Shown here one piece after another: positions 56,287 through 64,000 of a DNA stretch of 64,000 bases. The position numbers and the translations under genes were made by a program. The notes beneath the pieces were generated by a model, which saw only the letters and a list, made by a program, of their open reading frames with translations, had not been told where the DNA came from and ran no database searches. Position 1 is the stretch's first letter. Each line of letters opens with the position of its first letter. Origin of the DNA: Marisa cornuarietis (taxonomy: Eukaryota > Mollusca > Gastropoda > Architaenioglossa > Ampullariidae); NCBI GenBank assembly GCA_004794655.1, contig SMMW01000153.1, forward strand, positions 1,922,001-1,986,000, given 5' to 3'.

Positions 56287-57023
56287 GATTTTAACAAGTA
56301 CCAAGTTCATCAGCAAAGTTTGTTATTTTTGAAAAAAATTTTCCCTTCACAAATTCTTAAAAGGGCGTCGTATATCTGTCTTTCTTGGCCATTTGTCAGG
56401 ATTGTTGTTTTTAACCAGGGATGAAAATGGACAGCGTGCAAAACAGCCCATAGGAATAAACTGCAGGTGACAATCTGAAAAAAATTCACTTTTCCTAATT
56501 CCCTACCACCAAACACAACTCTCATTGATATGCACAGCAACCCCTATCCAGACAGATTTACACCAAAAGAAAAAAGCTCGCAGGCATGTAAAACATCACC
56601 TGCACATTCAGACTGTGATTGCACAGCTTTAACTCACAGGAACAAAAAGATTTGGTCTTTACCACTTTTGTGAGCTGCAGAAAGTATTCTTTTCACAAAA
56701 ATGCCAAGGAAAATGACAGGAAAAAGCAGTCTGCCTATAGAGTCAATCATCTGTTAGAAAGCTTAAACAAAACTCTAGTATAAATATAAATTAATAATGA
56801 AAAAAAATAAAATTAATTAAACTGTAAAACAGGACACTGGGTTATTGTAACTGCTACAGCAAAGTTATTTTATACTGCGTACAATTTCAATGTCAACACT
56901 AATATAAATAAAGAGTAATTTTATATATATGTATAATGACTGGGGTTGATTCGTTTCAATGTTCATTGTTTAAAATGACATGGCATCATAAAACATGAGT
57001 CATCATGCCCTACTGCCACTATA

Positions 57024-57214
57024 CTATAAATTGAACTGGCTCTTCCACTGCTGCAGAAGGTCAAGGGAAATAACCGCTCCTCCACAGACAATGACCAAGA
57101 CTGTTCGCACGGAGGGAGGTAATCTGCCAGTCTCCTGAAGTCTCTCGATTACCCCTGAGTAGACTCCTGCTAGTGCAGCTCCACAGGCAGGTTCCACTAA
57201 GTACCGATGATCAT
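57024..57214 (-). CDS. SDS: Dehydratase coding exon 7 (stop)
   Basis: Acceptor CGTCACAG|AT and stop TAG at 57024-57026. It encodes DDHRYLVEPACGAALAGVYS and TVLVIVCGG, ending KSQFNL. Confidence 0.95.
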
Positions 57215-60200
57215 CTGTGACGTAAACACAGCACCAATTATCTCTTACACTTTATTTTTTTAATTGGAGGGGTAAATATAAAGTCCTACAGTAATTGTTG
57301 GCAGATGTAAATGTGCACCTGCACAAATCCATACAAATCTTTCTGCGTGAAAGTTAACAAGTAGCCACACGACAAAAGCAGGTATTAACCTTAGACTGTT
57401 TGCTTATGGCATGTAATTTCATGATTGTTAACATTCATCATCAGTGTTATAAAAAAAGAAAGAAATTCTTTGGTGGAATACCTGCAAATTTCAAACAGGC
57501 GCTGACTGCTTCTCTGTCTGTCACCAACTCTGACAATATGGTGTACTTTCCACTGGTGTAGTACTCAAATGTCTTCTGGCTGACAACCAAAGATCCCAAA
57601 CACTTGGCCACACTGAAAGAGAAGGCCAAGAATTTTCTTAAATCATGTACAGTATTTACCGCATGTGGTGGCTGTGATGGGGCAAGTACTTCCACCACAG
57701 CCTCTCCAATTATATTGCATGAGCACACACACACACACAGGGGAGCTGCTTGATCATGGACCTGCTAACTTATTAATCTGTTTCCAAACCAATGAAGTCT
57801 TTATATGTTGGGCTAGAAAATGCATTTTTTGAAAGCTCCATCTTTATATGAAAAGTTTTACATAATGCAAGCAAGCTAACATATACGAGTAAAATTTGTC
57901 AAGATGGTACCTGAAGCAAACTGATTAAGATTAAATTTTTTGGTTAAATCAGTCATATTTGACAGATCTTAACAGAAACATATACATCAATGAGGTGACA
58001 TGACTTCTATATTTAACATCGTGAACCTCAGGATTACTAAACGTTCTTACCATTCACATTCTCCTCCATTTTTTAATTCTAAGACTAAACCAAATAAGAG
58101 AACTTGAGTGTTGCAAGCCTTGCAACTGCCTAAACATAATGATGATTTAATTTTCAGTTTTTTTCGACCCAATATGAAGCCAAGAAGATCTAATAAAGAA
58201 AAGGAAGCTAGCTATTCCTGAGTTTTCACAATACCTTTAGAAGAATAACTTTGTGCAGGAAATATAAGAAAGTGGTGCAGCTAAGTGTGGACTAACATTA
58301 ACATGAGAAACATCGCTGCTTTAACATGCATTAGTAAATAACTCACTGCAGACTATTTCTGTAATGTGGTAATTTGAACAGAACCCATCACCAGAGATTC
58401 TTCATGCCAGAATTTTTTTAAGTTAAAAAACTTCTTATTTCAAGTACCACTCAAATTACCTTGTAATGTCTGGGATGGTCACAATCTTTCCAGCCTTTAC
58501 AGACTGGTTAAAGCAGTCTGCACCAACTGTTTCCATTGCCAGAACTGGAACATCCTCCCATCCCACCCTGCTCATACCCTGAAGAACTCCATTCAACAAT
58601 CCACCACCTCCAACACTGGTTATCACCACATCTGGCTTTTGTGGTAGTTGAGCAGCAGATTCTGTTATGATACTCTCATGGCCTTCCCTAGAGAAAATGG
58701 AAAAAAATGTTTAATGAATATGAATGAAAGATTTGCATAGCACATACTCACACTCGTAAGGAGCATGCTCTTAGCACTTAAAAAAAAAAGAGACATGGAC
58801 AGCATACAAGGTGGGGTGGGGGGAATTGGTGTTTTACGCCAAGCCGGCAACTAAGGCTATATCAAGGCAAAGCAGCCAGCCCTGTAAACAGATGCCACAT
58901 GTAGAGAAAGAACAGCATGCCTGAGGCGGGAGCTGAACCCAGGACAGGCAACCTTCACTGTATTGGTGACAGGAGCTAACCATTGCACCACCGGATCGCC
59001 TCAGCATACAAGCGACGGAAAAATAACAGTATTGATGATGAATAAAAGACAAATATAGAAAATGCAAAGAGGAACTAAATAACAAGAACTGAGAATATTG
59101 TGATTCTGCAGAGGAAGATGAGTAGGAAAGTAGCATTAAGCGGAAAAAGGGGGTGGGGTGGGTTGAAAATGTCTGCATTGTGTGGACTGCATTATGAGTA
59201 ATGCTTAAAGAAGAGGTGCGTTCTCATTGCAGATTTGAAGGATTCAGTTGAAGGTGGGATTAATGATGATGCTAAGCCACTAGTGTCTGGTATTTTGTAC
59301 AGTTGTAACTAATTCACATATCAGTAATATCACACATATTCATACACTTAATGAACAAACCACCATTACATGCCTCAACATGCACACACACAGATACACA
59401 CACACACATGATCAAAATGTCTATCTACACTACCTACCACAGATCAGGGTGGTCAAAAGGAGGTATGTATTCACATCCTATAAAACACAAAATTAAAAGT
59501 TGATTTCCAATCAGCTGAAGAGTATCAGGTCAAAGAATTCAATTATTGTTTTCAAACTTTTTAAGCAGTATATAATCATAGTTATCTTTCCTTTCCCCCT
59601 TTAGGTACCAGATATCACTAAATTTTGTGACATTGGGACTGTAACTTTTATAAATATGCGCCAAATTCATTATTATTTTGAAGATTTTCCTTTTCTCAAT
59701 TTTTTATGCATGTTGTTATCATTTTCTTGCTTAAACATTAGTTTTTCTTTTTAGGATGAGGACTAGCTACTTGTTTCTGCAAGCACCCTTGGTTAATAAA
59801 CATTAAGACACATACACACAGAGAGTTAGGATTGTATATCCACGGGGATATTTTGATATTAAATATTGCACTATCTCTATCACTCTCTAAGAAAAAAAGA
59901 CATGGTGGTGGTGATAAAGATGATGATAGCCAATTGTCACCTGGCTTTTTGCTTTTCTCAACAGCATATTCATTAGCATGGTTCCATACTTGCCCATAAA
60001 CTTCCACCTCTGCCCCCTGAAAAACACAGAAATATGAAATTAAAATGCAAAGCACACTAAATGTAAAACACCTTATGATGCTATGACTGAAATGAATAAA
60101 TAAACAGTGATATTTTACTCCAAACATTATGCTATGTTTTAAAAATATAAACAGCTCACTCAAAAGCAACAGGACTCAGAGCTGTCATAATTGGTAAAAA

Positions 60201-61460
60201 TTCACATGAAAATTGAGTATATTTATGTCCGGTGCAATTTTTCAAAGCAAGCAAAACCAGTTCATTTTCATCACATCTTCCTTTCAACTCCCTGATTCCT
60301 ACCATTTGCCTTAGTTTATCTGCAGCAAAACTTGGAGTACTCTTTGGCAGTACTATGGTACATGGCACCTCTAACTGCTGGCACACATAGGCTGTGGCAA
60401 AGCCAGCATTGCCACCAGATGCACAGTAGATGTGCGCGCACTGTCGGTCTTTAATAGCCTACCAACAGAAGCAATGTGGATTAACAGTGATAGCAAAGAT
60501 GCTGTACTGTTGATAATAGTGATGGTTGGAAAGGCAATGAAAATAGTATTATAATGTTTTCATCTACCCTTAAACAGAATGCCTCTTCTTCATCAGTAAA
60601 CACAAAGCAAAAAACACTATTCTATTATCTGTGGCCATAAATTCTTAAACATTGCAAATGGTGTATGGAGGGCAATTTTTCACTTGAAGCAAGAGAACAA
60701 AACCCCTGGTCACTATTTGTATCAGCACACTTGCTCATTTTTACAAGGCAGACCAAAGGAGACTTTCAAGTACTTAGACAATAACTGATTCTTTACTTTA
60801 AAAAAAGATAGTGAGGCAAAAGTAGGAGATTAGCTTGATGTTTGAAAACAATCAGAAAAAAGAAATTTGCTTTAATAAACATATTTACATTAAAGCCGAA
60901 AAAAGGAAAAAGATTTTATGTGTGCACACTAATGTAACATAAACAGGAAAATAGAGTTCATGAGGCAAATACAAAGTAAATCAGAATCAAAACACCATGA
61001 AAAAAAAAAGAGGGAGAATTTTGAATAACTGTTACCAAACAGCAATGACTGTCTTTCACAAGTTATTTCCCTTTAATAATGCATAATGTATAAATAAAGG
61101 CGTTCACATTTTTCTCCCTTGCATTACTTGATTTCTTGTTTTTTACCATGCACAGATTGCTTTAGTATGAAATTTGTAGATTTTAAACTTATTAACTTTC
61201 ATATTTTGGCTATTATTAAATGGAATTAAAATCAGTTTTCCTACCTTTTGACACATGTTGGAGATGCCCCGAATTTTGAAGGAACCAGATGGCTGGAGAT
61301 TTTCAAGTTTTAGATAGACATCATGGCCCACAAGTTCTGACATTGACATGCTATGAATGACAGGAGTCTTCGTGAAAAGCCCTTTGTCATATGTCATGTG
61401 CTGTGTGCCATGTGTCATGTTGAGTCGACATCGATGTTCTGAGCCACACTCTTCTGTCAT
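57024..61460 (-). CDS. SDS: L-serine dehydratase / L-threonine deaminase, seven coding exons
   Basis: Exons in transcript order are 61460-61245, 60458-60303, 60016-59941, 59477-59438, 58687-58460, 57612-57482 and 57214-57024. They join in phase to 345 codons plus TAG. The product is a cytosolic fold-type II PLP enzyme that deaminates L-serine to pyruvate and L-threonine to 2-oxobutyrate. PSGSFKIRG carries the Schiff-base lysine (K62). SGGNAG (86-91) is the substrate-binding asparagine loop and VGGGGL (188-193) the phosphate-binding tetraglycine loop. LVEPACGAAL and VIVCGG (C326) are also conserved. The length suits the family (human SDS 328). The residues after CGG are AVISL, where SDS has SNISL and SDSL has NNIN. 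The N-terminus is about 25 residues longer than core homologues. SDS and SDSL orthology cannot be separated by eye. Confidence 0.93.
57482..57612 (-). CDS. SDS: Dehydratase coding exon 6
   Basis: Acceptor TCTTTCAG|TG and donor TTGCAG|GTATTC, 131 nt. It encodes SVAKCLGSLVVSQKTFEY and VTDREAVSACLKFA, matching SVAKALG...DQEAVAAIEKF in SDS. Confidence 0.94.
57613..58459 (-). other. Dehydratase intron 5
   Basis: 847 bp of AT-rich DNA with a (CA)n run near 57727-57741. Nothing else was recognised. Confidence 0.8.
58460..58687 (-). CDS. SDS: Dehydratase coding exon 5
   Basis: Acceptor TTCTCTAG|GGA and donor ACAAG|GTAATT, 228 nt. It encodes EGHESIITES, the VGGGGLLNGVLQGM tetraglycine loop, VPVLAMETVGADCFN and IPDIT. 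Confidence 0.95.
58700..59290 (-). mobile_element. LINE 3' end, split by a SINE
   Basis: On the - strand, TESFKSAMRTHLFFKHYS ends at a TAA (59192-59194), a LINE ORF2 C-terminus. The 3' UTR follows, is interrupted by the SINE at 58811-59001, and resumes to a tail with TAAGAGCATGCTCCTTACG and ATGCAAATCTTTCATTCATA. It is related to the remnant at 13028-13420. It lies in dehydratase intron 4 in the same orientation as the gene. Confidence 0.75.
58811..59001 (-). mobile_element. tRNA-derived SINE with 11-bp target duplication
   Basis: The - strand copy begins GAGGCGATCCGGTGGTGCAA with TGGTTAGC (A-box region), has the B box GGGTTCAGCTCCCG, and ends GGCGTAAAACACCAATTCC before a C-rich stretch. CAGCATACAAG flanks it perfectly at 58800-58810 and 59002-59012. 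The exact duplication fixes both ends and shows target-primed insertion into the older LINE. Confidence 0.93.
59438..59477 (-). CDS. SDS: Dehydratase coding exon 4 (40-nt microexon)
   Basis: Acceptor TTTTATAG|GA and donor CTGTG|GTAGGT. Only 40 nt: CEYIPPFDHPDL plus parts of the flanking Gly and Trp codons. It matches YIPPFDDPLIW in SDS exactly where the neighbouring exons leave a gap, which fixes its identity despite its size. Confidence 0.92.
59941..60016 (-). CDS. SDS: Dehydratase coding exon 3
   Basis: Acceptor GTTTTTCAG|GGG and donor AAGCCAG|GTGACA, 25 codons plus one base. It encodes GAEVEVYGQVWNHANEYAVE, matching GAEVQLTGKVWDEAN in human SDSL. Confidence 0.92.
60303..60458 (-). CDS. 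SDS: Dehydratase coding exon 2
   Basis: Acceptor TTGGTAG|GCT and donor CAAATG|GTAGGA, 52 codons, phase 0 at both ends. It encodes HIYCASGGNAGFATAY and PCTIVLPKSTP, the asparagine loop region. Confidence 0.93.
60459..61244 (-). other. Dehydratase intron 1
   Basis: 786 bp of AT-rich DNA. No repeat family or exon was recognised. Confidence 0.8.
61245..61460 (-). CDS. SDS: Dehydratase coding exon 1
   Basis: ATG at 61458-61460, donor AAAAG|GTAGGA, 72 codons. It includes TPVIHS, YLKLENLQPSGSFKIRGI and the PLP lysine. An in-frame stop (61488-61490) lies upstream, and TTTTACAGCAG just ahead of the ATG looks like an acceptor, so a 5' UTR exon probably exists farther up. Met15 is an alternative start. 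Confidence 0.88.
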
Positions 61461-62590
61461 CTTGATTTTGCAGCTGCTGTAAAATTGTTAAATACATTAG
61501 CAATGACTTTGAAATACTACTTGTATTCTTCAATTTAAGATATATATACATACACCCACCCACAAATCTATGAACTAATTATGGAATTGTTAGTATATTT
61601 CATGTGTCTGTATATATATGCCCACATATTAATGCATCAATATATGATGTAGGCATATAACACTTGTGCATAGCAGTCCTAAATACTATTTAAAGATATT
61701 TGTCACATGGCTAAACCATAAATGAAATGTCAATAAATGCATATTTCATGTATTGTTTGTTTCACAAAAATTGAAGGTCTCTCTCTCTCTCACACACACA
61801 CCCACACACAAGCAAGCATACAGATGCTTTCATGCATGAAAGTAGCGCAACCAGATGTAACCAATTTAAATGATAATGAAAAGAGATTTGGCGTGGTGTC
61901 TGTTGCACCTGTTGGCATATGGCCTGTCACACTTATTGTTTTTAGAACAAGATATAAAAATGCTTAATTAATGATAAAAATATTAATTTATAGTAGCTCT
62001 AATGTGATCAAATTCCTATTGGACTGATTTCACTTACCTGTGTGCAGACTTCTTGAAATAAGACTACAGCTTCCTGGTAAATAGTAATTATTATTATAAT
62101 TAGTCTTAGCTTTTTAATCCTCCCTATTTGGTCTCTTTTATTGTTTCTGATACTGCTTTTATTGTGGAATATATTTTATCACGAATACCTAGCTAATTTT
62201 GTTGTAGCTTGACTCTCAAACATAAAGCGATAACAAATCAGCTACTCTGACTGGCATCGTGATGCGGGTGGAGGGAGAGAAATATATCCGGTGGGTCTAC
62301 CGACCTGCCAGGACTTTGTAACTGTGTCGGTGAACGTGTCTTATCACTTGTGATGGACGCGTGCAACAGCTGATAAGGGGAGCAAACCGCTCAGGTAGGA
62401 GGAAGACAACACCGGAAACGTAAGATCGAAGTGCATGACGATCGACTTTTTTAGCTTCAGCATCTGTTCAGTTCCCATCTGGCAGGAGATTATTATTATT
62501 ATTGCCTCGTGTCACTCAATGATTCGCGTGTAGCAATAAACTATTTTACTTGTACTGTCTGTCGATGAGGAATCCAAATGGTTTATTTAT
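61461..62590. other. Upstream region of the dehydratase gene
   Basis: AT-rich DNA with a CT/CA run near 61778-61810, then a GC-richer block at about 62260-62450 that could hold the promoter and a non-coding first exon. A possible donor, CTGGCAG|GTCGGT on the - strand near 62310, is weak. No protein similarity was seen. Confidence 0.35.
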
Positions 62591-62667
62591 TTTGTTTTTT
62601 GCTGCGCAATGAGCATTCTTCTGAATGGATACCTGCGCATTACAAATGGACATCATCATCATCATCA
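62591..62667 (+). mobile_element. LINE 3' tail, same family as 39.8 kb
   Basis: TTTTTTGCTGCGCAATGAGC, ATTCTTCTGAATGGATACC and TGCGCATTACAAATGGACAT followed by (CAT)n. It shares CATTACAAATGGACAT with the 39.8-kb copy, so the two belong to one subfamily. Confidence 0.75.
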
Positions 62668-62897
62668 AGTGTACAATCCTGCTTTTCACCTTAAATTCTC
62701 TCCGTAAGCCAGGCCTGACGAGAGGGGGGACGGGGGGGGGGTCTGGTGTACCCGGGCCGCGACTATTTCTTTCCCCACAGACTTCCAACACTGACTTGTT
62801 CTACGCATGCGCGAACCCGTTGCTGTGATGACAAACCTTGACTTCGTCCATGCGAAAGCGGAAAGCGTGCGCGAAGAAATTAACACGGGGGCCGGTC

Positions 62898-63010
62898 GAT
62901 TCGCCCCACCACCAATTCGTCCCTACCAATTCGCCCCACACCGAAAGTCAATTCGTCCCACGTATAGGTCCAATTCGTCCCAAGACAGAAAAGTCAATTC
63001 GTCCCAAGCT
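62898..63010. repeat. Cluster of six CAATTCGTCCCA-type repeats
   Basis: Within about 110 bp occur CGATTCGCCCCA, CAATTCGTCCCT, CAATTCGCCCCA, CAATTCGTCCCA, CAATTCGTCCCA and CAATTCGTCCCA, all in one orientation and unevenly spaced (about 14-26 bp). This resembles the subterminal repeat array of a DNA transposon end, but no matching opposite end was found inside the window. Confidence 0.75.
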
Positions 63011-64000
63011 CCAAAAGGCGCTGAAACAAGTAGCTATTAACGTCAAATATTACCAAAAGAGTCATATGTCTTTCGAACAATAGAGTTATAATTAGATACG
63101 CAATGTCAGCTGCCTATTTTAAGCAGAGCCATGCGAATAAGTTTCGCCACCATTTTACTAAACAAAGATATGGCCACTAGTCAATACGCACGTAGCGCAC
63201 GTATCTTACAAAATGGCAATATCTCGTGTCTAGAGATCAAAGTTGTCTCCATTGCTTACTCAGGTACTAAAAGCGGGAAACAAACTGTAAAATATGTGGA
63301 CAAAAGCTGAAAATGTTCCACGAAGATCGCCTAGCCCTATAGATGGTTCACTATGTATCAATAAATAGCCAGATATTTAAGATCATTGTCGAAATCGGTC
63401 CAAAACAAGGTGCTCACAAAGATAGAAAATAAACAGGAAGGAACTTACATTTGCGTGATAAAGCCCGATTGTTCTTTTTTTCTAAATTATTCTCGTTCAT
63501 ATATATTATTGGAAGAAAATTAATGTTCTTTTAAATATCTATAATACTTTTTACTCTCCAGCACTGAAAAGAATACAACTTAATTTAATCTCTCTCTCTC
63601 TGGGTGTTGAGACGATGGCGGAAAACACATTTCTTGCTAGCCGCCACCAGCAGAGGTGACTGTCAAACACGATCAGTGACATTCATGAACACGGGGGCAT
63701 TTGTATAGAGGATATTATAGATGACAGAATATAGTCTCAATCTTTCTAAAGGGAATCGCTTAGGAAAGATTATGAAAGATGGGCGGTCTTATTCCAATCG
63801 CCAGTCTGGAAAATGTATTTCTCGCCAGTGCTTATCAACGAAGCTGACAATAAATCAAACATTTACTATTAAAACTAAACAAAACAGAAATATTGACCGT
63901 TCTTATACGAGGACGCCATCTAAAGGTAGTGCCCCAGTTTTCATCTGAGTCCAGTGCAAGATATTGAACTAACCACTTGCGAAAAAAGTGACTTTCAGAA
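63011..64000. other. No feature recognised
   Basis: AT-rich DNA with a (CT)n run near 63590-63600. It could be the interior of whatever element the preceding repeat cluster belongs to. No coding similarity was seen. Confidence 0.5.

Larger units (their letters stand above)
53898..56290 (+). other. Probable 3' UTR of the T-box gene
   Basis: No further coding similarity was seen after the TGA at 53895-53897. Candidate poly(A) signals on the + strand are ATTAAA at 54195-54200, AATAAA at 55827-55832 and AATAAA at 56281-56286. Use of the last would make a 3' UTR of about 2.4 kb. Short open frames inside have no recognisable product. Confidence 0.5.

Overview
This is eukaryotic nuclear DNA: short coding exons with GT..AG introns, large AT-rich introns full of microsatellites, decayed LINEs, tRNA-derived SINEs and small inverted-repeat DNA transposons. 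The LINE and SINE types and the two proteins point to a lophotrochozoan, most likely a mollusc and probably a gastropod. The species cannot be named from the sequence alone.

Two genes are supported, lying tail to tail. The first is a complete Tbx1/Tbx10-type T-box transcription factor gene on the + strand. It has seven coding exons from 10680 to 53897, 479 codons, and every splice junction is in phase. Its T-box domain spans exons 2 to 5, and an eh1-like Groucho-recruitment motif lies at the N-terminus. The second is a PLP-dependent L-serine dehydratase / L-threonine deaminase gene (SDS/SDSL family) on the - strand. It has seven coding exons from 61460 down to 57024, 345 codons, also with all phases consistent. 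The two stop codons are about 3.1 kb apart, and candidate poly(A) signals for the two strands lie about 25 bp from each other near 56.25-56.29 kb. Nothing suggests a shared function: one gene is a developmental regulator and the other an amino-acid catabolic enzyme.

Layout: 1-1.75 kb, nothing recognised. 1.76-3.35 kb, a 38-copy, 42-bp minisatellite. 3.4-10.7 kb, upstream region of the T-box gene with microsatellites and probable promoter sequence near 9.8-10.1 kb. 10.9-15.65 kb, intron 1. 16.0-35.4 kb, intron 2, with a LINE remnant, a hAT-like MITE, SINEs, a possible orphan exon on the - strand and CTCF-like motifs. 35.7-48.4 kb, intron 3, with SINEs, LINE 3' ends and a second MITE carrying near-perfect inverted repeats. 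48.6-53.6 kb, the short introns 4-6, with a decayed minisatellite in intron 5. 53.9-56.3 kb, probable T-box 3' UTR. 57.0-61.5 kb, the dehydratase gene, whose fourth intron holds a SINE nested in an older LINE. 61.5-64 kb, upstream DNA with a LINE tail and an unusual cluster of 12-bp repeats.

The many other open frames are explained by microsatellites, the minisatellite or shadow frames and are not annotated. No CRISPR array, rRNA or tRNA gene, virus or toxin gene was seen. The tRNA-like segments are SINE heads.
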